Of a stretch of 64,000 bases of DNA, positions 35,475 to 44,008 are shown piece by piece (positions within the stretch are counted from its first letter, which is position 1; each line of letters begins with the position of its first letter). The translations under genes and the position numbers were made by a program. The notes under the pieces were generated by a model. The model saw only the letters and a program-made list of their open reading frames with translations, was not told the DNA's origin and did not search any database. The stretch is from CAG-791 sp002390025 (lineage in GTDB: Bacteria; Bacillota; Clostridia; Lachnospirales; Lachnospiraceae), in assembly GCA_946543465.1 (NCBI GenBank), contig CAMNLR010000124.1:75189-139188 (forward strand). Direction: 5' to 3'.

Positions 35475-36518
35475 ATGAAAATAGGTGTTATTTGTCCGTC
35501 AGAAATTGCCTTCCGGCGTTTTATGCCAGCTCTGCAACAGTGCGATGATATGGAATTTGTCGGGATTGGCGTCTTTACTAAAAGTGAGAGGTTCGGAACA
35601 GAAAAGATCAGCGATGAGGTTTTTGAAGAATGTCTTTCAAAAGAAAGAGAGAAAGCCCAGGCATTTGTGGATCAGTACGGGGGAAGATTATTCGGCGGCT
35701 ATGAAGAGATTGCATCATCACCGGACATCGATGCCCTTTATATCCCCTTGCCGCCGGCTCTCCACTATAAATGGGCCAGAATGGCTCTTGAAAACGGGAA
35801 ACATGTACTGGTTGAAAAGCCTTCAACCATTTCGGCAGAGGACACTAAGGAACTGGTGAGGATCGCAGAGGAAAAGGAACTTGCGCTCCATGAAAACTAC
35901 ATGTTTGCATTCCATGATCAGCTCGATGCGCTCGACAGTATTGTAAAGAACGGAGAAATCGGGGATGTACGGCTTTATCGGATTTCTTTCGGTTTTCCCA
36001 TGAGAGCAGCCAATGATTTCCGTTATAACAGAGAACTCGGCGGCGGAGCATTGATCGATGCCGGCGGCTATACGATTCGGTATGCCTCACGTCTTTTGGG
36101 AGCGACAGCTGAGATGCGGTATGCGCAGTCAAATTACCTGGATGGCTTTGGAGTAGATATGTACGGTTCTGCTGCACTGACCAATGAGGACGGAGTGACG
36201 GCGCAGGTGGCTTTCGGCATGGACAATAATTACAAATGCGACCTAGAAGTATGGGGAAGCAAAGGTTGTCTGACATCCACACGAGTATTGACAGCTCCTG
36301 CTGGATTTACACCGACAGCGACCATCCGAAAAGGAAATGAAGAAACCACCATAGAATTACCTTCCGATGACACCTTCTACAAGTCTATACGGCATTTTAG
36401 AGCATGTATGGATGACAGGGGATTAAGAGAACAAAGATATCAGATCATGATCAGACAGGCGGAATTAGTGGATGAATTTAAAAAGTTGGCAGGTTGGGAG
36501 TACGGGGGAAGATCATGA
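35475..36518 (+). CDS. Gfo/Idh/MocA oxidoreductase, probable NDP-sugar 3-ketoreductase
   Basis: NAD(P)-dependent oxidoreductase of 347 residues. The nucleotide-binding N-terminus is MKIGVICPSEIAFRRF; the family EKP motif is in HVLVEKPSTIS; the C-terminal sheet domain includes GGGALIDAGGYTIRY. In deoxysugar pathways an enzyme of this family reduces the 3-keto group made by the 2,3-dehydratase, which is encoded immediately upstream. The ATG at 35475 follows GAAAGGTGTAAAA. The specific role is inferred from context. Confidence 0.87.
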   Translation: MKIGVICPSEIAFRRFMPALQQCDDMEFVGIGVFTKSERFGTEKISDEVFEECLSKEREKAQAFVDQYGGRLFGGYEEIASSPDIDALYIPLPPALHYKWARMALENGKHVLVEKPSTISAEDTKELVRIAEEKELALHENYMFAFHDQLDALDSIVKNGEIGDVRLYRISFGFPMRAANDFRYNRELGGGALIDAGGYTIRYASRLLGATAEMRYAQSNYLDGFGVDMYGSAALTNEDGVTAQVAFGMDNNYKCDLEVWGSKGCLTSTRVLTAPAGFTPTATIRKGNEETTIELPSDDTFYKSIRHFRACMDDRGLREQRYQIMIRQAELVDEFKKLAGWEYGGRS

Positions 36519-37408
36519 AGAAAATTGTCGTTCTCGGAGCAAATGGCTATATTGCCAGAAATATCGTTTATGTTCTTAAAAGAGACTATTCGGACTGTGA
36601 GCTTTTGTTGTACGGATGTGAACCCGAAAGCGTAGATCATGAGCAGAACTACAGGACAGTGAACCTAACCGACAGAGAATCTGTCAGGGACATAGATCTG
36701 TCCTGTGACATTGTGTTCATGCTCGTTGGAAAAACGGGGAGTGTCCAGGGATTCGATGATTTTGATAAGTTTATAGACATAAATGAACGAACACTGCTGA
36801 ACCTTCTTCGGGAATACCGCCGTCAGCAGTCTGTTGCACGTATCATATTTCCCTCTACCCGATTGGTGTATAAAGGTCATCCAGAACCTATCAGGGAAGA
36901 TGCAGAAAAAGAATTCAAAACCATCTATGCCATGAACAAATACGCATGTGAGCAATATCTGAGACAGTTCCATCTGGTATATAATGTACAATACTCGATT
37001 TTCCGTGTCTGTATTCCTTACGGGACTCTAATTCCTAAAGCGTCGTCTTATGGTACGGCTGAATTTATGCTTGCTAAAGCGACCAAGGGAGAGAACATAT
37101 CGCTTTACGGGGCCGGCTCAGTGCGAAGGACTATAATTCATATGGAAGATCTATGCAAAACCTTGATTGAGGGAGCTTTCTCGGAAAACTGTGCCAATGA
37201 TGTTTTTAATGTTGGCGGAGAAAACTACAGTCTGAAAGAAATGGCACTGCTGATTGCGAAGAAGTACGGGGTGGGCGTGGACTATGTACCATGGCCACAG
37301 ATCGCGTTAAGGACAGAATCTGGCGATACGGTTTTTGATTCTTCTAAGCTTGATCGGGCAATCGGGAGTTTTGTCACACATAAATTTGCCGACTGGGTAA
37401 AGGAGTGA
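36515..37408 (+). CDS. NAD-dependent epimerase/dehydratase family protein (4-ketoreductase candidate)
   Basis: Extended short-chain dehydrogenase of 297 residues acting on nucleotide sugars. The cofactor loop is GANGYIA (about 7-13), FPSTRLVY gives the Ser/Thr region and the catalytic pair is in IYAMNKYACEQ (YxxxK). GGGGGAAGATC precedes the ATG at 36515, which overlaps the previous stop by 4 bases. After a 2,3-dehydratase and a 3-ketoreductase, the missing step of a deoxysugar pathway is 4-keto reduction, which this could do. Confidence 0.87.
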   Translation: MKKIVVLGANGYIARNIVYVLKRDYSDCELLLYGCEPESVDHEQNYRTVNLTDRESVRDIDLSCDIVFMLVGKTGSVQGFDDFDKFIDINERTLLNLLREYRRQQSVARIIFPSTRLVYKGHPEPIREDAEKEFKTIYAMNKYACEQYLRQFHLVYNVQYSIFRVCIPYGTLIPKASSYGTAEFMLAKATKGENISLYGAGSVRRTIIHMEDLCKTLIEGAFSENCANDVFNVGGENYSLKEMALLIAKKYGVGVDYVPWPQIALRTESGDTVFDSSKLDRAIGSFVTHKFADWVKE

Positions 37409-37421
37409 AAAGGTAGCGATT

Positions 37422-38663
37422 ATGAAATCATTGGTTCTGGCAGGCAGTTGCCCGCAGATTGTATTGATCAACCAGCTGAAGGATAGAGGCATCTATACTA
37501 TTCTTGCTGATAATAATACGGAAGCAGTAGCAAGGCCGTTTGCAGATGAATTTGTGAAAGTGGATATCCTTGACTGCAAGGCCGTAAAACAGGTTGCGAT
37601 GGAAAAAGAAGTCGACTTTTTAATCACCGTCTGTGCAGATCAGGTTCTCCTCACGGTAGCTGAAGTATCGGAAGAACTGGGACTGCCCTGCTATATTGAT
37701 TATGATACCGCATGCAAAATATCTGATAAGGGATATATGAAAGACATTTTCCGACAGCATAATATTCCGTCTTCCAGACACGCTTTTATGTCGGAAATTG
37801 ACGAAGAGAAGTTGGCTGATATGCAGTTTCCGCTCGTGGTGAAGCCCGTGGATGCATACAGTTCAAAGGGGGTAAGAAAATGTTGCACTCGGGAGGAACT
37901 GGAAGTTTTTTTTGCTGAAGCGGCAGGTATCAGCAGATCAGGCGTCGTGATCGTGGAAGAGTATGTGGAAGGTGCTGAGCTGACGGTGGACTTCGAGGTT
38001 GTGGACGGAAGAGCTATGTTTTTGACTGCTTCCAATACGGAAAAGGTGAATTACAAAGATCGGTTTCTTGCTTTCAGGACAAGAAATCCGGCAGCGGTGT
38101 CACAGTCAACTATTGAACGTATCAAAGGAATCGGACAACAGATTGCAGATGCATTTCAACTTAAGAATACGCCGATGCTGATTCAACTCCTGACGGATGA
38201 CAGGAAGGAATCAGTGCTGGAATTCAGCGCAAGAACCGGCGGCGGTGCAAAATACCTTCTCCTGAAGATGGCCACAGGGTTTGATCCCATTACGGCGGTG
38301 ATCGATCTGACTCTTGGTAACAAGCCCGAGGTTCAAGATATCGTTTCGGAAAGCCAGTTCATCACTAACGAATTTTTATATGCTTCTGCTGGAACCTTTG
38401 ATCATCTGGAAGGATTTGAAGAATTGAAACAGGAAGGTATCATTGCGGAATACTGGCAGTTTAAATGGAAGGGAGCAGAAATGGTCCGCGCTGCAACAAG
38501 CAGTGATAGGGTAGTAAGCATCACAATCAAGGCAGATACATTTGAGGAATTAGTTAGCCGGCATACTGAAGCAGCAAGAAGAATAAAAATTATCAGTTCA
38601 AATGGAGAAGATATTATGAGGCATGATCTGATGACAGACATCAGGCCATTGGACATACACTGA
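37422..38663 (+). CDS. ATP-grasp enzyme, second in the locus
   Basis: ATP-grasp protein of 413 residues with a preATP-grasp domain (MKSLVLAGSCPQIVLINQL), the ATP-binding segment FPLVVKPVDAYSSKGVRKC (about 133-151), VIVEEYVEGAELTVD and the metal-binding LEFSARTGGGAKYLL. It is most like biotin-carboxylase/PurK-type ligases. Substrates are unknown. AGTGAAAAGGTAGCGATT precedes the ATG at 37422. It is the last intact gene of the glycan locus before a decayed region. Confidence 0.8.
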   Translation: MKSLVLAGSCPQIVLINQLKDRGIYTILADNNTEAVARPFADEFVKVDILDCKAVKQVAMEKEVDFLITVCADQVLLTVAEVSEELGLPCYIDYDTACKISDKGYMKDIFRQHNIPSSRHAFMSEIDEEKLADMQFPLVVKPVDAYSSKGVRKCCTREELEVFFAEAAGISRSGVVIVEEYVEGAELTVDFEVVDGRAMFLTASNTEKVNYKDRFLAFRTRNPAAVSQSTIERIKGIGQQIADAFQLKNTPMLIQLLTDDRKESVLEFSARTGGGAKYLLLKMATGFDPITAVIDLTLGNKPEVQDIVSESQFITNEFLYASAGTFDHLEGFEELKQEGIIAEYWQFKWKGAEMVRAATSSDRVVSITIKADTFEELVSRHTEAARRIKIISSNGEDIMRHDLMTDIRPLDIH

Positions 38664-38679
38664 TCATGCTGGAGGAGCT

Positions 38680-39376
38680 ATGTTTATAGTTCACGAGCGG
38701 ATTAAAAAAGGAATCTATGCCAATCGAGTTTTTTGTATCTGGCAATCATATTTGTTGTAGCGATTATCGGATTATCGGTTTAGAAACGGTTGCTTAATGA
38801 ATGTATTTTTTATCATTAATCATAGAAACTCGTTCCTGGTTAGGCGAATGGGGCTTCAGCTGGAAAGAAATGAATGATTCTAGCCTACGCGATAACGCTG
38901 TGCATATGCGGATTCTTCATGGTGTACCCTTCCGTATTGTGCCTGCGTGTATACAGGCATCGGTATTTCGGAAGCTGAAAATGGAACCGACTCTTAAGAA
39001 GTGTATTGTATGGATTTGAACTTTGTTATCTGCCGTCGATAATTGAAAAAATGGGTCGGTTGCCTCTAACTGGTCGTATTTCATAGAGGAGAGCTCCCAG
39101 GATGAGAGAAAAAGCGTATCTGCTTTTAGAATTGTTATATGGGATTATTATGTCGATTGCGTTTTCGGAGGCTTACTTCCTCTGGTACCTTTCCCGTTGT
39201 CGATCATCATCGGTGAGGGGGAGGTCATACTGGGAGAGACCATCATTGGTTGGGGTTATGAAAAATACTATCCGTGGGGCATTGTACTAGTTTCCGTCGT
39301 AGTTCTGATTGGACTAGCGACATTGTATGTCAGCGGACAGGAAGGCTTGTCCGCAAAGAGTTTTGGCATGAAGTAG
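38680..39376 (+). pseudogene. Decayed polytopic membrane-protein gene
   Basis: An ATG with GGAGGAGCT upstream (38680) begins a frame that stops after 25 codons. Hydrophobic segments then continue in other frames: LAIIFVVAIIGLSV near 38735-38780, LCICGFFMVYPSVLCL near 38897-38945, LLELLYGIIMSIAF near 39120-39165, and IIGWGYEKYYPWGIVLVSVV with a following membrane segment ending at the TAG 39374-39376. Several frameshifts and stops separate them. The family cannot be named. A transporter remnant between the glycan and acid clusters is the simplest reading. Confidence 0.5.
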
Positions 39377-39415
39377 GACGGGACTAATCATAACTAAAAA
39401 GAGGAGGTAGCCGAA

Positions 39416-40762
39416 ATGGGTCTTACAGCAGAACTTTGTGCAGATCTTTTCAGTATCACGGCTCTGACAGAGAAGGATAGAAATCAACTGCAGACATTAA
39501 TAATAGATTTTTTTGCTGCAGCATATGCCGGATACAGACAGAATAGACCTTTTAATATACCGGTGGAAAAAGTCGTTCTTTCACAGCATGGTTCGGAAGA
39601 AAGCTACGTTTTTTTTCAGGAAACAAAGTATCCTGTAAGGATTGCGGCTTTTATGAATTCGGTTTACGGTCATGGAGCGGAGTTGGATGACGGAAATAAA
39701 AAAGCCGCAGGTCATGCAGGGGTTCATTTGATCCCGGCGGTATTTGCTCTTGCCGAAAAACTGGAAAGAAGCAATGAAGACGTGCTATTGGCTCTGGCTA
39801 CAGGATATGAAGCATATATACGAATTTCTTCGGCAGCACAGCCAGGTCTCGTTGCGAGAGGATTTCATTCTACTGGGATGGCCGGAACGTTAGCTTGTGC
39901 AGCTGCATGTGCCCGCCTCTATCACTTAGACGCAAAAGGAATAGAAGATGCGATAGCACTGGCAACCACAATGACAGGAGGACTTCTTTCCTACGGGGAT
40001 TCACGTCCGGCCATCAAGCCGTTGAATCCAGGAAAGGCGGCTGAGAATGGAGTATTTGCAGCGATGTTGGCGAAGGAAGGTGTGCAGGGACCGACAGAGT
40101 CTTTGGAAGGACAGAATGGTTGGTTTCATGCGGTTACAGATGAAGTTCATGAAGAGTTCTTGAAAGGTTCCGATCATCTTCTCCTTCATGATTGTTACTT
40201 CAAGCTCTATCCATCCTGTCGCCACACGCATTGCGGAATTGATGCGGCTGTGGCATTACATGGGCGGGTGAATGTCGATGAGATACAAGAGGTTCGTGTC
40301 TACATTTATCCGAGTGCAATAAAACTTGCTGGTATCAAGATCCCGAAAAATCAGGACGAAACGAAATTCTCAATACAGTATACGTTAGCATGTGCTTTGC
40401 TAAATGGTTCCTACGGCATTGTAGACATGGATCCGCCGCGGCTTACGCCCAATGTGTTGGATCTAATAGAAAGGACAAAACTTATATCAGATTCTTCAAT
40501 GGAAGATCGTACTAAAGGAATTCGAGGAACAAGAGTTGAGGTAATACTTAAAGATGGGAGCCATGAAGAGGAAACTGTTCTGCTTCCAAGAGGAGATCCG
40601 GAAAAACCGCTGACAAGAGAAGATATTATCGACAAACTCAGAGTTTGCGCTCAGGGGCAGGCGGATGAGGAAACCCTTATGAAACTGGTACAATCAATAG
40701 AGAAGATAGACGGAACAGGTGTGTTTGAGAATCCAATAAAAGTAATAGGAGCAATGCAATGA
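39416..40762 (+). CDS. MmgE/PrpD family protein
   Basis: Member of the MmgE/PrpD superfamily, which includes 2-methylcitrate dehydratase, cis-aconitate decarboxylase and iminodisuccinate epimerase. At 448 residues it is full length. The hallmark is YGHGAELDDGNKKAAGHAG (about 81-100), with HPS-type residues later in FKLYPSCRHTHCGIDA. AAGAGGAGGTAGCCGAA precedes the ATG at 39416. It starts a run of seven acid-metabolism genes. Which reaction it performs cannot be read from sequence. Confidence 0.88.
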   Translation: MGLTAELCADLFSITALTEKDRNQLQTLIIDFFAAAYAGYRQNRPFNIPVEKVVLSQHGSEESYVFFQETKYPVRIAAFMNSVYGHGAELDDGNKKAAGHAGVHLIPAVFALAEKLERSNEDVLLALATGYEAYIRISSAAQPGLVARGFHSTGMAGTLACAAACARLYHLDAKGIEDAIALATTMTGGLLSYGDSRPAIKPLNPGKAAENGVFAAMLAKEGVQGPTESLEGQNGWFHAVTDEVHEEFLKGSDHLLLHDCYFKLYPSCRHTHCGIDAAVALHGRVNVDEIQEVRVYIYPSAIKLAGIKIPKNQDETKFSIQYTLACALLNGSYGIVDMDPPRLTPNVLDLIERTKLISDSSMEDRTKGIRGTRVEVILKDGSHEEETVLLPRGDPEKPLTREDIIDKLRVCAQGQADEETLMKLVQSIEKIDGTGVFENPIKVIGAMQ

Positions 40763-41742
40763 GTAAACCTGTAAACCTTATTCTCGGCACAATGACCTTT
40801 GGTGAGTCCGTGTTCAGGCCGGATGTGGATGCCTTTATTAACGCATTTCTCGATGCCGGTTATGATGAGTTGGATACAGCCTATGTCTACAATGAGGGAA
40901 ACTGTGAGAGATTTCTTGGTGAGGTGCTGCCTTCTTTGGAACGTTCCTTTAAGATTGCCACGAAAGTAAATCCCAGAATAAGTGGGAAGCTTGATGCAGA
41001 AGCAGCATATAGGCAGGTAGGTGAATCTCTGGAGCGGATGAAGCTAGAAGCTGTGGATACTGTTTTTCTTCATTTCCCCGACCCTGCAACGCCCGTGGAA
41101 TCAGTTCTCTCCGCAATGGCAGATCTGCACGATCGGGGAAAGTTTAGAGAACTTGGCCTTTCTAACTTCCCGGCATGGATGGTAGCAGATGTATGGAACA
41201 TCTGTAAAGCCCGTGGATGGGTCCTTCCGACTGTTTACGAGGGCGTTTACAACCCCCTGACAAGAGGAGCGGAACAGGAGCTAAACGATTGCCTGAATTA
41301 CTATGGGCTCCGCTTCTACGCCTACAATCCAACTATGGGTGGTTTACTTACAGGAAAGTATAAAAGCGTGGATGAGACACCGACCGATGGCCGTTTCACT
41401 CATCGTCCCGGATATCAGGGAAGGTACTGGAAGAAGGGCAACTTTGATGCATTAGATGTCATTAGAGAAGTACTTGAACCTCACAGCATCAGCATGATTG
41501 AAGCTACATATCGTTGGTTGGCATATCACTCAATGCTGGATGAAAAGCGTGGTGACGCCATCCTTATTGGTGCTTCAAAACTTAATCATTTGATCGAGAA
41601 TATGAACGCTGTGAAGGCCGGGCCGCTTCCAGAAGATGTCGTTGAGGCATTTGACCAGGCGTGGGCAATCTGCCGCGGAGTCAGCCGCGAGTATTTTACT
41701 CTGTATAAGGGCAAAGGAAGCGTGGGAGGAGAGAGCAAGTAG
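40759..41742 (+). CDS. Aldo/keto reductase
   Basis: NAD(P)H-dependent aldo/keto reductase of 327 residues, closest in pattern to the aflatoxin-aldehyde reductase type. The catalytic tetrad is visible: Asp and Tyr in LDTAYVYNEG (about 34-43), Lys in FKIATKVNP and His in VDTVFLHFPDP. The nucleotide-binding end includes LIGASKLNHLIENM. It overlaps the MmgE/PrpD gene by 4 bases and abuts the next gene, so the three are likely co-translated. It may reduce the aldehyde formed by the neighbouring decarboxylase (inference). Confidence 0.9.
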   Translation: MSKPVNLILGTMTFGESVFRPDVDAFINAFLDAGYDELDTAYVYNEGNCERFLGEVLPSLERSFKIATKVNPRISGKLDAEAAYRQVGESLERMKLEAVDTVFLHFPDPATPVESVLSAMADLHDRGKFRELGLSNFPAWMVADVWNICKARGWVLPTVYEGVYNPLTRGAEQELNDCLNYYGLRFYAYNPTMGGLLTGKYKSVDETPTDGRFTHRPGYQGRYWKKGNFDALDVIREVLEPHSISMIEATYRWLAYHSMLDEKRGDAILIGASKLNHLIENMNAVKAGPLPEDVVEAFDQAWAICRGVSREYFTLYKGKGSVGGESK

Positions 41743-42870
41743 ATGTTAGATCAGAAAAAGGTTTTTGAATGTTTAGCTCGACATGGTGTGACCTATTTCA
41801 CTGGAGTACCGGACAGTTATCTGAACGGCTTCTGTAATTATGCTCTGGCCAATTGTGATGATCGTAACGTTATCACAGCAAATGAGGGAAATGCTGTGGC
41901 ACTGGCTGCCGGTCACTACCTGGCAACGAAAGAGATCCCGTTAGTATATATGCAGAATAGTGGCGAGGGGAATACAATCAATCCTTTGGCAAGCCTGGTG
42001 GATAAGGATGTCTATGCTATTCCCATGATTCTTCTCATCGGCTGGCGCGGACAGGGCAATACAGAACCGAATCATCCGCAGCACAAGCTGCAAGGAGAAA
42101 TAACAACGGGGCTTCTCGACCTGATGCATATTCCCTATACAGTTTTATCCGATTCCGATGAGGAGTTTGCAAAGGCTGCAGAGAAGGCAGTAAGTTATTG
42201 CACCGAAACACGCGGTGTGTATGCATTTATTGCTCCGAAAGGCGTTATGGCCGATCCGGATAAGCCAAACAACGTGGACGATAGCTATCCCATGAGCCGT
42301 GAGGAAGCCATTGAAGTTATCCTTGACCACATGCCCGAGGACACGATTTACAGTGCGACGACCGGCAGAGCAACAAGAGAGCTATTCTTCCTCCGGGAGA
42401 AGAGAGGTGAGATGAAAGCTCATGACTTCCTGAACGTGGGATCTATGGGGCATGCGTCTTCTGTGGCTCTTGGTATAGCGTTGGAAACAGATCGTCAGGT
42501 GGTCGTTCTTGATGGTGACTCGGCTGCAATCATGCATATGGGTGCCATGACAATGGTCTCAAAGGTGTGTGCCCCGAATTTCCTTCATGTTGTGCTTAAT
42601 AACGGCGCTCATGAATCCGTAGGCGGGCAGCCCTCTGCCGGACATCTTCTTGATTGGACGAGCATTGCTTCAGCATGTGGCTATGCGACGGTAGGGAAGG
42701 CTGTAGAGACGGAAGAGGAATTGGTTGAAGCAATAGAAAAGCTCAGAAAGTTGGATAAAGCCGGTTTTATTGATTGCCGTATCCATAAAGGCTTAGCGTC
42801 AAAGCTTCCTCCGATTATTTTCGATCATAGAGTTGCTATTGATGCATTGATTGACGATTTGAACAGGTGA
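41743..42870 (+). CDS. Phosphonopyruvate decarboxylase-like TPP enzyme
   Basis: Thiamine diphosphate-dependent decarboxylase of 375 residues, with the fused pyrimidine- and pyrophosphate-binding domains of the phosphonopyruvate/sulfopyruvate decarboxylase family. The activating Glu is in VITANEGNAVALAAG (about 44). The TPP-magnesium motif starts GDSAAIMHMGAM and ends NNGAHESVGGQP. Phosphonopyruvate decarboxylase makes phosphonoacetaldehyde, but it needs PEP mutase upstream and no such gene is here, so another 2-oxo acid may be the substrate. The gene starts directly after the reductase stop; GGGAGGAGAGAGCAAGTAG is the ribosome binding region. Confidence 0.85.
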   Translation: MLDQKKVFECLARHGVTYFTGVPDSYLNGFCNYALANCDDRNVITANEGNAVALAAGHYLATKEIPLVYMQNSGEGNTINPLASLVDKDVYAIPMILLIGWRGQGNTEPNHPQHKLQGEITTGLLDLMHIPYTVLSDSDEEFAKAAEKAVSYCTETRGVYAFIAPKGVMADPDKPNNVDDSYPMSREEAIEVILDHMPEDTIYSATTGRATRELFFLREKRGEMKAHDFLNVGSMGHASSVALGIALETDRQVVVLDGDSAAIMHMGAMTMVSKVCAPNFLHVVLNNGAHESVGGQPSAGHLLDWTSIASACGYATVGKAVETEEELVEAIEKLRKLDKAGFIDCRIHKGLASKLPPIIFDHRVAIDALIDDLNR

Positions 42871-42960
42871 AGGAAGGCCTCTCCTGAACAAATAAAACCA
42901 CATCAGAAGAAAGATGTTGGATTAAAATTGAGACCGGTATAGGCGGAGAAAGGACTTTAT

Positions 42961-43875
42961 ATGAACAGCATGGAAAAAACAAGAGAATTTCTGAAGTCAA
43001 TCGGACTTCCGGGAGGGGACGCCTATGATTTGCCCACTTCGGAAAAGAGGTTTGCAGATGGCGGACAATATCGATTTGAAGTTCCTGGTATTCAGGGACC
43101 GAAGGTAATGAAGGCGTTGCTTGAGGCAATGGATAGCTATGGTTTATATCTGCACCGTGTGACACAGACACAGGGCATCATGCGTCTGACAGATGACGAA
43201 ATCGGTAAGATGGTGGAGCTTGCCAATAAATATGAAACGGACCTGATTCTTGCCATTGGTCCCCGCGCAACGACGGATACCTCTGCATCCGTGCATACAG
43301 AGGAAGGTGTTCGTATGGGCTATCGACTTCGCGGTCAGGAACAGATTGTCAGAGCAATCGAAGATGTTAAGAGAGCAGTAAGACTTGGTTGCCGTGGCTT
43401 CCTCGTCTATGATGAAGGCTGCCTGTGGGTTCTGAATGAAATGCGGAAAGCAGGAGAAATTCCTGCAGACTGCCACTTTAAGATTTCCGCTCATGCCGGT
43501 CACGGCAACCCCTGCTCTGCAAAGCTTTTGGAGATGATAGGCGCTGATTCTATTAATCCCGTCAGAGATATTCAGCTTCAGATGCTGGCATCTATGCGCC
43601 AGGCAGTTGACTGTGCTATTGATATCCACACTGAGAATCCCAAGTCCACAGGAGGATTTATCAGACATTACGAAGTCCCTGAAATGATTCGTATCGCTGC
43701 ACCGATCTACCTGAAGACCGGAGGTTCAGTTGCACAGACTCATTCCTGGGACAGCACAGAGGACGATGCACGCAAGCGTGCAAAGCAGTGCAGCCTTGTA
43801 AAGCGTATGATCGATGAGTACTATCCCGAGGCAATCTGGAGTCCGAAGGGCTCACTGACGCAGAAAACAATCTGA
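42961..43875 (+). CDS. Conserved protein of unknown function in the acid cluster
   Basis: A 304-residue soluble protein. I do not recognise the family with confidence. The alternating pattern of hydrophobic strands and helices, with LGCRGFLVYDEGCLWVLNEM, CHFKISAHAGHGNP and YLKTGGSVAQTHSW, suggests a TIM-barrel enzyme, possibly distantly related to U32-peptidase-like proteins. Conserved-looking His, Asp and Glu residues could bind a metal. GGCGGAGAAAGGACTTTAT precedes the ATG at 42961. Placement between a decarboxylase and a CitE-like lyase implies a role in the same pathway. Confidence 0.75.
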   Translation: MNSMEKTREFLKSIGLPGGDAYDLPTSEKRFADGGQYRFEVPGIQGPKVMKALLEAMDSYGLYLHRVTQTQGIMRLTDDEIGKMVELANKYETDLILAIGPRATTDTSASVHTEEGVRMGYRLRGQEQIVRAIEDVKRAVRLGCRGFLVYDEGCLWVLNEMRKAGEIPADCHFKISAHAGHGNPCSAKLLEMIGADSINPVRDIQLQMLASMRQAVDCAIDIHTENPKSTGGFIRHYEVPEMIRIAAPIYLKTGGSVAQTHSWDSTEDDARKRAKQCSLVKRMIDEYYPEAIWSPKGSLTQKTI

Positions 43876-44008
43876 TATTTATTAATATAACTGGGAATGT
43901 ATACCGGTTTTCACCGGAATCAGAGAGAATGGAATCAGAATGAATTTGCGCTGATTCCGGTGGAAAGCCAGTTGTAACATGCAGCTGGAAGAAAGGAAGA
44001 GACAGAAT

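Noticed and set aside
42961..43875. Possible PEP mutase in the acid cluster.
   Set aside because: The PEP mutase/isocitrate lyase active-site motif is not present in this protein or in its neighbours.
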